Shown: positions 34,970 through 44,308, counted from the stretch's first letter. The stretch: DNA of 64,000 nucleotides from Asaia sp037151935 (GCF_051628905.1 NZ_CP157575.1:1922001-1986000), one strand, 5' to 3'. Notes: generated from the sequence alone by a model not told the origin. Program-made: numbers and translations.

Positions 34970-37122
34970 GCAGCCTTCCCCGCAAATTCGCCCCGTTCGA
35001 CGTGCTTCCGGCGGAAGCGCCTCTCGAGATGCCGACGCAGAACCTGCGTCAGCGTCCCGAGACGTTCGGGCGCGACCGTCACCCCCCGACGACGCCGCCC
35101 TTTCTCTGGCTGCGTCGCCTGTTCGTCATTGGCGGCGCCATCCTCCTGACCGGGTGGGGCGCCTATGAGATGAACAGGGTGCTGAACAGCGTGGGCGTCT
35201 CGACGCTCGGCATCATCGTTCTGGCGCTGTTCGTCATTCTCGGTGCGTGGATTTCGCTTTCCTTCACCTCATCGCTGGCCGGTTTCGTTTCGGTACTGCG
35301 CCATGGCGGGCTGGGGCTCGGCATTTCGCGCGATACGCCGCTCCCTGCCCTCATGACACGCACCGCCGTGCTCATGCCCACCTATAATGAAGACCCTGAC
35401 CGCGTTCTTGTCGGTCTGCGCGCCATCCATGACAGTCTGGTGGCCACTGGCCGTATCGACGCGTTCGATTTCTTCCTGCTTTCCGATACCACCGACCCTG
35501 ATGTCTGGATCCGTGAAGAGCGCGCCTATCTCGCTTTCGTCGAGGCCGTTAACGGCCAGGGTCGTGTTTTCTATCGCCGTCGTCCCAAGAATATCGACCG
35601 CAAATCCGGCAATCTGGAAGAATGGGTGAAGCGCTTCGGCGGCGCCTATCAGCAGATGCTGACGCTCGACGCGGATTCCGTCATGGATGGCGGGCTGATC
35701 GTCCGCACCGTCTCGGCCATGGAGCGCCACGAGAAAGTCGCGCTCATCCAGACACTGCCGGTCATTATCGGCGGCAAGACGCTCTTTGCGCGCATGCAGC
35801 AATTCGCCGGCCGCGTTTATGGCCCGCTCATCGCGCATGGTATTGCCTGGTGGCACGGCTCCGAAGGCAATTACTGGGGCCATAACGCCGTCATCCGCAC
35901 GCGTGCCTTTGCCGAGCAGGCGGGTCTGCCCCATCTGCCGGGTCGTAAGCCTTTCGGTGGCGGTATTCTCAGCCATGACTTTGTCGAGGCGGCTCTCATG
36001 CGTCGCGGCGGCTGGGCCATTCATATGATCCCTGGCCTGTTCGGCTCTTACGAAGAAAGCCCGCCATCGCTCACCGATGTTGCCATTCGCGACCGGCGCT
36101 GGTGCCAGGGCAACCTCCAGCATGGCAAGATCGTGCTCTCTCGCGGTCTGCACTGGGTCAGCCGCATGCATATGATGGTCGGCATCGGCGCCTATATCAC
36201 CTCGCCGCTCTGGCTGCTCTTCCTGATGTTCGGCATCCTGATTTCGCTCCAGTCGCATTTCGACCGGCCCGAATATTTCGGCGACACCAAGACCCTCTAT
36301 CCACACTGGCCACAAGTCGACCCGGTACAGGCCAAATACGTGTTCATCGGCACCATGGCGGTTCTGCTCGCGCCGAAAGCCCTGGCCCTGATCGCCACCC
36401 TGTTCGATCGCGCCATGCTGCGCAGCTGCGGCGGTGTTCTACGCCTCTTCACCTCTATCCTGCTCGAGACGCTCATCGGTGGCCTCATCGCCCCCATCGC
36501 CATGCTGATCCATACCTCGGGCGTGATTTCGATCCTGCGTGGGCGCGACTCCGGCTGGAACGCGCAGAACCGCGATGACGGGCGCGTCTCGCTCAAGGAA
36601 ATCGCGCATGGCTACTGGATCTACACGGCCTTCGGTGTCGTCCTGGCCGCAGCCGCCTGGTCGGTCTCCTTCTCGCTCTTTCTCTGGATGACGCCCGTTC
36701 TGCTTGGACTCGCCCTCGCTATTCCGCTGGCCGCTATGACCGCCAGCCGCGATGTCGGGCTCTGGCTCAAAAGCTGGGGGCTGCTTCTCATCCCTGAAGA
36801 AACCGATCTGCCGCCCATCCTGCAACTGGCCGCCGAGAACGATCTCCGCCGGACCCAGGCAGAGGCCATGCCCAACCGTCCCCCCGAGGAGGCTTTTGCC
36901 GCCCTGCGCGTCAATCCCGATCTGGTGGCCGAGCATCGCCGCGCCCTGCCCGCTCCGCGCAAACCCGGCACCGCCATCGATGCCAATCTCGTCGTCGGCC
37001 TGCTTAAACTGCGTGAGGCCCCTTCCGTTGCCGACGCCCTGAGGGCGCTCACACGTCAGGAAAAAGCGGCTGTTCTTTGCAGTGCGGAAGGTATCGATCT
37101 GGTGTTGGCTCTGCCTTACTAA
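34945..37122 (+). CDS. opgH: glucan glucosyltransferase OpgH
   Basis: Inner-membrane GT2 enzyme (725 aa) that polymerises UDP-glucose into the beta-glucan backbone exported to OpgD. Several transmembrane segments flank the catalytic domain with the DADSVMDG motif and the QXXRW-like RDRRWCQGN. The length is below the 847 aa of E. coli OpgH, chiefly at the ends. The ATG at 34945 overlaps opgD; GTG at 34966 (GTGA overlap with the opgD stop) is an alternative start. opgD-opgH are thus coupled. Confidence 0.93.
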   Translation: MDVSLDAVSSLPRKFAPFDVLPAEAPLEMPTQNLRQRPETFGRDRHPPTTPPFLWLRRLFVIGGAILLTGWGAYEMNRVLNSVGVSTLGIIVLALFVILGAWISLSFTSSLAGFVSVLRHGGLGLGISRDTPLPALMTRTAVLMPTYNEDPDRVLVGLRAIHDSLVATGRIDAFDFFLLSDTTDPDVWIREERAYLAFVEAVNGQGRVFYRRRPKNIDRKSGNLEEWVKRFGGAYQQMLTLDADSVMDGGLIVRTVSAMERHEKVALIQTLPVIIGGKTLFARMQQFAGRVYGPLIAHGIAWWHGSEGNYWGHNAVIRTRAFAEQAGLPHLPGRKPFGGGILSHDFVEAALMRRGGWAIHMIPGLFGSYEESPPSLTDVAIRDRRWCQGNLQHGKIVLSRGLHWVSRMHMMVGIGAYITSPLWLLFLMFGILISLQSHFDRPEYFGDTKTLYPHWPQVDPVQAKYVFIGTMAVLLAPKALALIATLFDRAMLRSCGGVLRLFTSILLETLIGGLIAPIAMLIHTSGVISILRGRDSGWNAQNRDDGRVSLKEIAHGYWIYTAFGVVLAAAAWSVSFSLFLWMTPVLLGLALAIPLAAMTASRDVGLWLKSWGLLLIPEETDLPPILQLAAENDLRRTQAEAMPNRPPEEAFAALRVNPDLVAEHRRALPAPRKPGTAIDANLVVGLLKLREAPSVADALRALTRQEKAAVLCSAEGIDLVLALPY

Positions 37123-37130
37123 GCAAGGCC

Positions 37131-37237
37131 TCAGGGCTCTGCCCTGACCCGCGAAGGAGCAAGCCCCTTCTATCCCGCTTACAATCGGACAGTTTCCGAA
37201 GGACGATCGTCCTTCGATGTGGACGAGACAGGGGTCC
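37131..37237. repeat. GC-rich multi-hairpin repeat, copy 3
   Basis: Begins 9 nt after the opgH stop with CAGGGCTCTGCCCTG, then AAGGAGCAAGCCCCTT, then a 20-bp perfect palindrome at 37197-37216. The terminal module is shorter than in other copies. It lies between convergent opgH and the DUF2501 gene. Confidence 0.85.
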
Positions 37238-37242
37238 ATAAC

Positions 37243-37270
37243 AAAAAAGGCCAGTCCTCACGGACTGGCC
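37243..37270 (-). terminator. intrinsic terminator of the DUF2501 gene
   Basis: A perfect 9-bp stem GGCCAGTCC / GGACTGGCC (37249-37257, 37262-37270) with a 4-nt loop is followed on the minus strand by TTTTTT. It lies 26 nt after the stop of the DUF2501 gene and is a canonical terminator. Confidence 0.9.
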
Positions 37271-37296
37271 CTTTCTGGCTAGGCTCAGGATTGAGC

Positions 37297-37827
37297 TTAC
37301 TTATAGGCCTGTCCGCGCTGACCGACCTGTGCACAAAGTTGCGTGCGATGGCTAAGGTCGAGGGTCGAAACGTCGAACGGCACATTGGTGCTGGTCTGAA
37401 GCAGGCCCTGGCCACCCAGCGAATAGTACTGATCGTTCTTCACATCCGGGCGCTTGGCAAGGGTACGACCGACGACGCGCAGGGTCGTGCCATGTACAAG
37501 GTGATTGCGCACGCAGTAGCTGGCCAGACCCGCCAGATTACCTGCCTTGGCAGAGTCGAGCGAGGGAAGACCATAGGTATCCAATACACCCGGTGTTGCA
37601 GCCGTGGAGACAGCATTGCTCACAGCACTACCGCCAACGGCCTGCATCATACTGGTGGCGGCTTGCGGCGCACCTGGGCGCTGCACGGGGATCGACCCGG
37701 CAGGCATCATGGTTGACTGGGTGCCAGGGGCAACAGACGGAACGGGGGCCTGCTGCGCATGGGCCGTCGCACCAGCAAAAACGAGGCTGCACAGAGCTGT
37801 GAGGCCGAGGCAATGACGTGAAAACAT
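37297..37827 (-). CDS. DUF2501 domain exported protein (YjjA-like)
   Basis: Exported protein of 176 aa with a Sec signal (LCSLVFAGATAHA, cleaved near AHAQQ). The C-terminal block AGNLAGLASYCVRNHLVHG followed by the LGGQGLL segment identifies DUF2501, whose E. coli member is YjjA. A low-complexity Pro/Ala-rich linker separates the signal from this domain. The function of the family is unknown. It has its own terminator and stands alone between opgH and oligopeptidase B. Confidence 0.83.
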   Translation of the reverse strand: MFSRHCLGLTALCSLVFAGATAHAQQAPVPSVAPGTQSTMMPAGSIPVQRPGAPQAATSMMQAVGGSAVSNAVSTAATPGVLDTYGLPSLDSAKAGNLAGLASYCVRNHLVHGTTLRVVGRTLAKRPDVKNDQYYSLGGQGLLQTSTNVPFDVSTLDLSHRTQLCAQVGQRGQAYK

Positions 37828-38064
37828 GGAAAACTATCCTTTTTCTGCTCTTCTTCAGGCACTGCTCCAAGAAGAGGGCCTGTTAAAACGCGCTTTCCCG
37901 ATCATGATACCGGAATGCAGGACGTGTCCTTTCGTAACATATGAGCAAGCCTCAGGTTTGTTCTCTGATCGAAACTTCAGGAAAACGGAGTTTTAGAGCG
38001 TTGAGGCGCAGACTGTTCTGCCGCACTGTACAAGCTTTGTTTTTCACCAATCCGAGGCTCTGCC

Positions 38065-40149
38065 ATGATTCCCCCCGTTCCCCGGCGCGTCCCGCACTCC
38101 ATCACCCAGCTCGGCCGCGTCAGGCAGGATGATTATGCCTGGATGAAGGATGAAAACTGGCAGAAAGTCCTGCGCGATCCTTCGCTTTTGCGCACAGACA
38201 TCGCCGAGGCCCTGCGCGAGGAAAACGCCTATACCGAGCATTGCCTGGCAGAGATGGCGCCTGTGCGTGAGACACTGCTGAAGGAAATGATCGGCCGCAT
38301 TCCGCCTGCCGAGGATTCCGTGCCCTGGCCCGATGGAGACTGGCTCTATTTTTCGCGTTTTGCGAAAGGCGCGCAGCATCCCGTCTATCTGCGCCGTCCC
38401 CGCGCCGGAGGAGACGAGCAGGTTCTGCTCGATGTCGAGGCCCTCGCGAAGGAACACGCCTATTTCGCGCTGGCAGGCACACGCCATTCAGACGATCACC
38501 GCATTTTTGTCTATGCCGCCGATACGCAGGGTTCTGAGGTCTATCGCCTGCACAGCCTTGACCTCGAAACAGGCCAGACCTTTGCTCCTGCGGTCGAGAG
38601 TGCTGCAGGCAGCTTCGTCATCTCGCCGGATAATCAGTGGTTGTTCTGGGTCTATCGCGACGATAATGGTCGCCCGTCACGGGTCTATCGTCGCCCGCTC
38701 GCCGGTGGTGAGGATGTGCTGGTATTCGACGAGACTGATCCGGGCTTTTTCGTCAGTCTGACCGTCACAGCCTCGCGCAAATGGATTCTGATCGAACGCG
38801 GCGATCACGATACGAACGAAACGCGGCTCATTCCTGCCAGCGACCCAACGCAGATGCCGCAGATCGCGTCTCCTCTGACACGCGGCGAGCGCTACAGCTT
38901 CACGCACTGGAATGACCGCTTCATCGTTCTGACCAATACGGGGAATGCTCTCGATTTCCAGTTCATGCAGACGCCGGATACGGCACCGTCACGCGAGAAC
39001 TGGACGCCCTTCGTGCCCCATGAGCCGGGCCGCTTCCTGCTCGGCGCAACCGCGTGCAAGACCCACCTAGCCTGGTCGGAGCGGGTGAACGGCAATATCG
39101 AGATCCACGTCACACAACATGACGCACAAGGCGATATACGCGACGGGGCTAAAACGATCGGCATGACGGAAGAGGCGTTCGACCTCACCTTGCTCGGCTT
39201 TCTCGAATATGGCGACACCACCCTGCGCTATATCTATGAATCGCCGACGACACCGGCCCATTGGTACGATGTCGACATGGCAAGCGGCGCCCAGACGCTT
39301 CAGAAAATACGCGATGTTCCTTCCGGCCACGACCCGGCGCTCTATGAAACGCATCGGCTTTTCGCCCGCGCGCAGGATGGCGCCGAAATTCCGGTCACCG
39401 TGCTCAAGCGCCGCGATACGCCCTGCGACGGCACGGCACCGCTGCTGCTTTACGGCTATGGCTCTTATGGCATCTCAATGGAATCGGGGTTCAGCACTTC
39501 GGTTTTCAGTCTGGTCGATCGTGGCTGGATTTATGCCGTCGCGCATATCCGTGGCGGTTCGGAAAAGGGATGGGACTGGTTCCTGAAGGGACGCGGAAAG
39601 CACAAGCCCAACAGCTTTACCGATTTCGTCACCTGCGGGCGTCATCTCGCAGCGCAGGGCTACGGAAAGGAAGGGCGCATCGTCGCCCATGGCGGATCGG
39701 CTGGCGGACTGTTGATGGGAGCTGTCGCCAATCTCGCCCCCGATCTTTTTGCAGGTATTGCCGCACAGGTGCCCTTCGTAGACGTACTGAACACGATGTC
39801 CGACGACACCCTGCCACTCACCCCGCCCGAATGGCCCGAATGGGGCAACCCTCTGGAAGACGGCGAGGCCTATGATCTGATCGCGGGCTATTCGCCCTAT
39901 GACAATATCAGGCCCGTCGCCTATCCACCGGTTCTGGCCATGGGAGGTCTCTCAGACCCGCGCGTGACCTATTGGGAGCCCGCGAAATGGATCGCGAAGC
40001 TGCGCGAAATCGCGCAGGGTGGCCCTTTCTTGTGCCGTATCAATATGGATGCCGGTCACGGGGGCTCTTCCGGGCGGTTCAAGCGTCTTGAAGAAGTAGC
40101 CTACGTGCAGGGCTTCGCCCTTTGGGCCATTGCACGCCGCCCGCTTTAA
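38065..40149 (+). CDS. ptrB: oligopeptidase B (S9A)
   Basis: Cytosolic serine oligopeptidase (694 aa) that cuts after Arg/Lys in peptides. An N-terminal seven-bladed propeller caps the C-terminal hydrolase. The nucleophile is Ser545 in HGGSAGGLLMG, and the S1 His follows in GHGGSSGRFKR; GSEKGWDWFLKGR is characteristic. The start is ATG at 38065. It resembles other S9A peptidases (POP), and the Arg/Lys specificity is inferred from closeness to OpdB. It faces a small exported gene tail to tail across 36 bp, with an 8-bp hairpin between. Confidence 0.9.
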   Translation: MIPPVPRRVPHSITQLGRVRQDDYAWMKDENWQKVLRDPSLLRTDIAEALREENAYTEHCLAEMAPVRETLLKEMIGRIPPAEDSVPWPDGDWLYFSRFAKGAQHPVYLRRPRAGGDEQVLLDVEALAKEHAYFALAGTRHSDDHRIFVYAADTQGSEVYRLHSLDLETGQTFAPAVESAAGSFVISPDNQWLFWVYRDDNGRPSRVYRRPLAGGEDVLVFDETDPGFFVSLTVTASRKWILIERGDHDTNETRLIPASDPTQMPQIASPLTRGERYSFTHWNDRFIVLTNTGNALDFQFMQTPDTAPSRENWTPFVPHEPGRFLLGATACKTHLAWSERVNGNIEIHVTQHDAQGDIRDGAKTIGMTEEAFDLTLLGFLEYGDTTLRYIYESPTTPAHWYDVDMASGAQTLQKIRDVPSGHDPALYETHRLFARAQDGAEIPVTVLKRRDTPCDGTAPLLLYGYGSYGISMESGFSTSVFSLVDRGWIYAVAHIRGGSEKGWDWFLKGRGKHKPNSFTDFVTCGRHLAAQGYGKEGRIVAHGGSAGGLLMGAVANLAPDLFAGIAAQVPFVDVLNTMSDDTLPLTPPEWPEWGNPLEDGEAYDLIAGYSPYDNIRPVAYPPVLAMGGLSDPRVTYWEPAKWIAKLREIAQGGPFLCRINMDAGHGGSSGRFKRLEEVAYVQGFALWAIARRPL

Positions 40150-40154
40150 TCGAA

Positions 40155-40175
40155 ACCGGGCCCGGCTCGGCGCCG
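40155..40175. other. hairpin between convergent ptrB and an exported gene
   Basis: GGCCCGGC and GCCGGGCC form an 8-bp stem with a TCGGC loop between the two convergent stop codons. No T run follows on either strand, so it is probably a 3'-end stabiliser or weak bidirectional end rather than a canonical terminator. Confidence 0.5.
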
Positions 40176-40185
40176 GGCCAGCCCG

Positions 40186-40581
40186 TCAGTTATCGTTTTC
40201 GCTCGGCGGGCGGGATTGGGCGGCGGCGCAAAGCGCGGGCAGCTTGGGATCGCTGTCGCCCTTGGTTCGGCACATCCGGCGCGCATCGGCGCCGCAGACC
40301 TCGATCGTTTCCTCGAAATCGGATTCGAGTACGTCACGAGCGACCGCAGCGTCCTGATTATTGCTGCTATCTGTATCCTGATTGGCGACGATCTTCTGCG
40401 TCTTGTGCAGTTCTTTCAGCGCCTCGACACAGGTATCGCTGGCCGAGTCCGGGTCGGTCTGCAGCACGCCGAGAATCCGGTTGAGCACCGATGCCGGGTC
40501 GTTTTTCTGATGAGGCGCAGCCTGGGCCGCGAGAGGGAGACCCAGGAGAAGGGCGGCGAAAACAGGCAGAGCTTTCTTCAT
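40186..40581 (-). CDS. hypothetical exported protein with four cysteines
   Basis: Exported protein of 131 aa of unknown function. The Sec signal (FAALLLGLPLAAQAAP) is followed by a mature, helical and charged region. Four cysteines (DTCVEAL, EVCGAD, RMCRTKG, ALCAAA) suggest two disulphide bonds in the periplasm. The start is ATG at 40581 (MKKALPVF), which has no strong ribosome-binding site; the longer frame to 40728 is not supported. It is divergent from rpmJ. Confidence 0.72.
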   Translation of the reverse strand: MKKALPVFAALLLGLPLAAQAAPHQKNDPASVLNRILGVLQTDPDSASDTCVEALKELHKTQKIVANQDTDSSNNQDAAVARDVLESDFEETIEVCGADARRMCRTKGDSDPKLPALCAAAQSRPPSENDN

Positions 40582-40660
40582 GGAATCAGGATAATTGCGT
40601 TTCTCCCCTTTGAAAACGCCCAAAATACAGGCTTTCGGCCTTGGGAAACGCAGCAAAGAG

Positions 40661-40689
40661 TTGACTCCCGCCATGGTGGTTAGTATTCC
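40661..40689 (+). promoter_or_regulatory. candidate promoter for rpmJ
   Basis: TTGACT (40661-40666) and TATTCC (40684-40689) are separated by 17 nt, and transcription would start about 55 nt before the rpmJ start. The -35 box is near perfect and the -10 is weak. Confidence 0.4.
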
Positions 40690-40748
40690 GACCACCACTC
40701 GCGGGCGCGACGCCCGTTCGTCTTGCATGGCCCGGGAAGCAAATTATC

Positions 40749-40874
40749 ATGAAGATCCGTAACAGCCTCAAATCCGCAAAACTCCGCGACAAGGATTGCC
40801 GCGTCGTCCGTCGTCGTGGCCGCGTCTACGTCATCAACAAGAAGAACCCGCGTATGAAAGCACGCCAGGGCTAA
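40749..40874 (+). CDS. rpmJ: 50S ribosomal protein L36 (zinc-free type)
   Basis: A 41-residue protein, MKIRNSLKSAKLRDKDCRVV in its first half, which is the longer L36 variant. It lacks the CxxC zinc-ligand set of classic L36 and keeps a single cysteine, so it is the C-minus type that does not bind zinc. L36 sits near the peptidyl-transferase region of 23S rRNA. The start is ATG at 40749, and the stop is TAA. The gene is separated from the main ribosomal operons, as is usual for this paralogue. Confidence 0.95.
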   Translation: MKIRNSLKSAKLRDKDCRVVRRRGRVYVINKKNPRMKARQG

Positions 40875-40884
40875 TCTCCCGTTG

Positions 40885-41562
40885 ATGCCGGAACGGAGCT
40901 TCCGCCCCGTTTTGACGCATTGCGCGGCCCTTTACCGGGCCGTCGTCAGGCCGTGTCTGCTTTTCAGCAGCGCGGCTTTTGTCGTTTCTGCGCTGTCTCC
41001 TGCCCGTGCTGCGCCTGTTCCGGTTCCCCAGCCCAGCCCGTCGGCTCCTTCCGCCAAGGCCGCTTCCCCCGCCAAGCCGAAGCCCGACCCGCTACTGGAA
41101 ACCAGCAAGGCGCTGCGCGCTGCGAAGACCGCACAAGAGGCTCGCTCGCTCGAACGTCGTGCCGAAACCCTGCGGCAAAAGGGCCTTTCGGCCAGCACGC
41201 GCCTCCTGCTTGAAAACGCCGATTCGAACCTTAAAGCCCATGATTATCGCAAGGCCGAGGCCGCACTGGCCGATGCGCTCGTGCTTCAACCCGACAAAGC
41301 CTTCATCCGCCGTGGCCGGGCCCGCGTGCGCTACGCCGCCGGCGATTTCGAAGGCGCCATCAGCGATCTCGGCGCAGCCTTGCAGAAAGACCCCGACGAC
41401 CCGTTATCCTGGCAACTTCTTTCACAGGTCGAAGAAGAGCGTCACGACATAAAAGCCGCGCTCGCCGCCGCCCAGCAGGTGCTGGTCGTCGATCCTCTGG
41501 CCAGTAACGGTGCCAAACGTGTGAAGACATTGCAGGCTGCCTTGGATGGACGCCCGATTTAA
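40885..41562 (+). CDS. TPR-containing exported protein
   Basis: Exported protein of 225 aa with a Sec signal (FVVSALSPARAAPV), a Pro/Ala-rich linker, and two to three tetratricopeptide-like repeats (DYRKAEAALADALVLQPDKA, DFEGAISDLGAALQKDPDD) that would bind a protein partner. The start is ATG at 40885 after a TTG codon. It begins 10 nt after rpmJ but shares no role with it. A second small gene follows. No specific family name is justified. Confidence 0.75.
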   Translation: MPERSFRPVLTHCAALYRAVVRPCLLFSSAAFVVSALSPARAAPVPVPQPSPSAPSAKAASPAKPKPDPLLETSKALRAAKTAQEARSLERRAETLRQKGLSASTRLLLENADSNLKAHDYRKAEAALADALVLQPDKAFIRRGRARVRYAAGDFEGAISDLGAALQKDPDDPLSWQLLSQVEEERHDIKAALAAAQQVLVVDPLASNGAKRVKTLQAALDGRPI

Positions 41563-41632
41563 ACCACGTCACGATCTCAACTCTGTCGCTTCTGCGCTGT
41601 TTGATGAGGCAGAGATGTCAAAGGAGAATCCG

Positions 41633-41887
41633 ATGTTCAAAAAGAACAAAGCCAAGGTCACCGAACTGACCGCCCCGGAAAACGGCAAGAAAGGCTGCTG
41701 CATCAGCAAGATGTGCTGCTCTGCCAAGCCTCAGACGAAAGAAGCCATTCTCGGTGGCCTGACCTTCCTCAGCATGTTCGGCCCCAAGAAGCTGCGCCCC
41801 CATTTGCAGCACGCCCTGGCCGTCATCGCCATCGTCACTTTCGTGGTCAAGGCCATCAAGCCCAAACGCGAAGACAAAACCGCCTGA
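41633..41887 (+). CDS. small cysteine-rich membrane protein, unknown
   Basis: A protein of 84 aa with no recognised family. The Lys-rich start is followed by two double-cysteine motifs (KKGCCISKMCCSAK), then a hydrophobic segment LAVIAIVTFVVKAI that may span the membrane, and a basic tail. The start is ATG at 41633 because AAGGAG lies seven nt upstream; ATGs at 41546 and 41615 would lengthen it without a ribosome-binding site. The cysteines could bind metal. It lies before repeat copy 4. Confidence 0.62.
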   Translation: MFKKNKAKVTELTAPENGKKGCCISKMCCSAKPQTKEAILGGLTFLSMFGPKKLRPHLQHALAVIAIVTFVVKAIKPKREDKTA

Positions 41888-41902
41888 ACGAATCCTGTTC
41901 AT

Positions 41903-42008
41903 AGAGGGCTCTGCTCCAAACCCCGCCAAAGCGCCGTCACCCTATTACAAACCCCTAAAGCGGGATGAAAGGGGCGAGCTCCTTTACGGGGGACGGGGTA
42001 GAGCCCCG
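41903..42008. repeat. GC-rich multi-hairpin repeat, copy 4 (diverged, inverted)
   Basis: The unit is reversed relative to the others and more diverged: AAAGGGGCGAGCTCCTTT and GGGGTAGAGCCCC at its right end correspond to the left modules of other copies. The distance from the upstream stop codon is 15 nt. It lies between the 84-aa gene and convergent priA. Confidence 0.72.
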
Positions 42009-42017
42009 TATTCTTTC

Positions 42018-44252
42018 CTACAAAAACGAAATCGGATCGATATCGATATCGATGCGCTCATGGCTCGTCAGCTTTACGCCCTCGAGCCAGTGCCGCAAAA
42101 TAGGCTGCACGGCAACATTGCGCCGTGTGCGTAAAAGCAGACGGCGGCGGTGGCGCCCTCTGAGAACGGCAAGGGGAGCCGGGGCGGGGCCGAGTATTTG
42201 CGTACCGGGCAGTTCGGGGGCTCTGACGCCGAGCATGGCGGCAAGTCGATCGGCAGCTTCGGCAGAATCAGCACTGACGATCAGAGCGGCGAGACGCCCG
42301 TATGGCGGCCAAAAACCGGGCTTTCTCTGCGCGGATTCCTGCTCCATGAACGCCTGATAGTCATTCGAGACAAGGGCTTTCATGACAGGATGATCGCCCA
42401 GATAACTTTGTAAGAGCACCGCGCCGGGCTTATCCGCACGACCGGCACGGCCGGAAACCTGATGCAGAAGCTGCACGGTGCGCTCTGCGGCGCGCAAATC
42501 GCCCCCGCCCAACCCGAGATCGGCATCGACCACGCCCACGAGGGTCAGATCGGGAAAATGCCAGCCTTTGGCGACGATCTGCGTGCCAATCACAAGATCG
42601 ATTTCGCGATCGCTGATGCGGCGCACGGCCTCTGCCGTCGCCGAGGGCGAACCGAGGGTATCGGAAGCCATGACGAGAATACGCGCCTCGGGAAAATGCA
42701 GTCGGGCTTCCTCATGAACGCGCTCGATGCCGGGGCCGATAGCCACGAGGCTGGATTCGGCAGCGCAGGAAGGGCAGGTTTCTGGCAACGCCTCGTGATG
42801 ACCGCAATGGTGGCAGGTCAGCATCTGGCGCGCGCGATGCTCCACCAGCCAGGCCGAGCAGTTCGGGCACTCCATACGATGGCCACAGGCACGGCACAGC
42901 GTCAGTGGCGCATAGCCCCGACGATTGAGGAACAGCATGGCCTGCTCCTGACGCTCGAAGGTAGCGCTGATGGCCGCCACCAGTTCAGGCGACAGAAACT
43001 GCCCGCGCTCCGGCGGCGCACGGCGCATGTCGACCAGCTTCACATCGGGTAGGGTCGCATTGCCATGGCGGCTATGAAGAGTGACGTGCTGGTAGCGCCC
43101 GTTTTCCACGTTGGTCAGAGTTTCAAGACTGGGCGTAGCCGAAACCAGTATGGCAGGCACGTCGGAAAGACGCGCCCGCACGATGGCCATATCCCGCCCG
43201 TGATAGGTCACACCCTCTTCCTGCTTGAAAGCGGATTCGTGCTCTTCATCAACAATAATCAGGCCGAGTTCGGGGAAGGGCAGAAACAGGGCAGAGCGCG
43301 CCCCCACAACCACGGCAGCCTGCCCTTGGGCGATGGCGTGCCATGTTTCGCGGCGCTTCTTGCCGCCGAGTTCGGAATGCCACAAAGCGGGTTGAACCCC
43401 GAAACGACGGGCGAAGCGGTCGGTCCACTGGGTGGAGAGCGCAATTTCAGGGAGAAGAACCAGACATTGCCGCCCGGCAGCGAGACAGGCAGCTACAGCT
43501 TCGAAATACACCTCCGTCTTGCCAGATCCGGTCACGCCTTCGAGCAGGGTGACGCCGAAGCGATGCGCCTTGACGCCCTCCGACAGATGATCGGCAGCCT
43601 CGCGCTGCTCCTGCGACAATTGCGGTGGGTGAAACCCCGCATTGGGTGGCGCAAAAAGAGGCGCCATGACAAGCGGTGCTTCCTTCAGCACGCCAGCAGA
43701 AGCCAGGCCGCGCAGCACCGCAGAAGAAACGCCGGTTTGCTCCGTCAGCATCGCGGTCGAGAGCGGTTCGTCTCCAACGGCATCGAGCACACGCTGTCGT
43801 GCTTCGGTCAGTCGAAGCCCGGCAAGATCGGCGTCCCCCCTGATCCAGCCGAGTTGCACGCGGGTTGGCTGGGTGTGGCGCGCCCTGATGGCCATGGCCA
43901 ACACGAGACCGGGCGGGGTGAGCGTATAAGCGGCCAGCCAGTCGATGAAGCGCCGCAGATCAGCCGGAATCGCGGGCATGTTGAGTCGCCCAAGGATCGG
44001 CTTGAGCCGGGCAAGGGCGACTTCTCTGGCAGGCGCGGGGGCAAAATCGGCGGGTACATCGCTTTGCGTGTCCCAGACACAGCCCGTCTCCTGTCGGCGC
44101 CCCAAAGGCACGCTCACCAGATCGCCGGGTGCCACACGCCCTTCAGGGGCCAGATAATCGAGCGGCGTCGGAAAAGGCAGGGGAAGCAGAACGCTGACAC
44201 GCACCGCTCTCTCGCCATCTGCCGTCAGCTTCATTAAGCTCGGTTCCGTCAT
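42018..44252 (-). CDS. priA: primosomal protein N' (PriA helicase)
   Basis: 3'-to-5' DNA helicase (744 aa) that restarts replication at collapsed forks. An N-terminal 3'-OH-binding domain and winged helix precede the helicase with Walker A GVTGSGKTEVY and DEEH box. An eight-cysteine zinc-binding insert (CRACGHRMECPNCSAWL, CHHCGHHEALPETCPSC) splits the helicase core. The ATG at 44252 is preferred; 44234 is possible. It diverges from xerC by 56 bp. Confidence 0.96.
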   Translation of the reverse strand: MTEPSLMKLTADGERAVRVSVLLPLPFPTPLDYLAPEGRVAPGDLVSVPLGRRQETGCVWDTQSDVPADFAPAPAREVALARLKPILGRLNMPAIPADLRRFIDWLAAYTLTPPGLVLAMAIRARHTQPTRVQLGWIRGDADLAGLRLTEARQRVLDAVGDEPLSTAMLTEQTGVSSAVLRGLASAGVLKEAPLVMAPLFAPPNAGFHPPQLSQEQREAADHLSEGVKAHRFGVTLLEGVTGSGKTEVYFEAVAACLAAGRQCLVLLPEIALSTQWTDRFARRFGVQPALWHSELGGKKRRETWHAIAQGQAAVVVGARSALFLPFPELGLIIVDEEHESAFKQEEGVTYHGRDMAIVRARLSDVPAILVSATPSLETLTNVENGRYQHVTLHSRHGNATLPDVKLVDMRRAPPERGQFLSPELVAAISATFERQEQAMLFLNRRGYAPLTLCRACGHRMECPNCSAWLVEHRARQMLTCHHCGHHEALPETCPSCAAESSLVAIGPGIERVHEEARLHFPEARILVMASDTLGSPSATAEAVRRISDREIDLVIGTQIVAKGWHFPDLTLVGVVDADLGLGGGDLRAAERTVQLLHQVSGRAGRADKPGAVLLQSYLGDHPVMKALVSNDYQAFMEQESAQRKPGFWPPYGRLAALIVSADSAEAADRLAAMLGVRAPELPGTQILGPAPAPLAVLRGRHRRRLLLRTRRNVAVQPILRHWLEGVKLTSHERIDIDIDPISFL

Positions 44253-44308
44253 GCTGCCTGAGCGCCCCCTTCTGCCCTGTCCTCTTAACCGAGACGAGGT
44301 CCGCCGTC

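Noticed and set aside
36290..36310. TATCCACA-like sequences as DnaA boxes
   Set aside because: Isolated and within opgH; no cluster, so no oriC is claimed.
42018..44252. Plus-strand frames of 200-390 codons opposite priA
   Set aside because: They are shadows of the priA gene on the other strand with no motif or ribosome-binding support.
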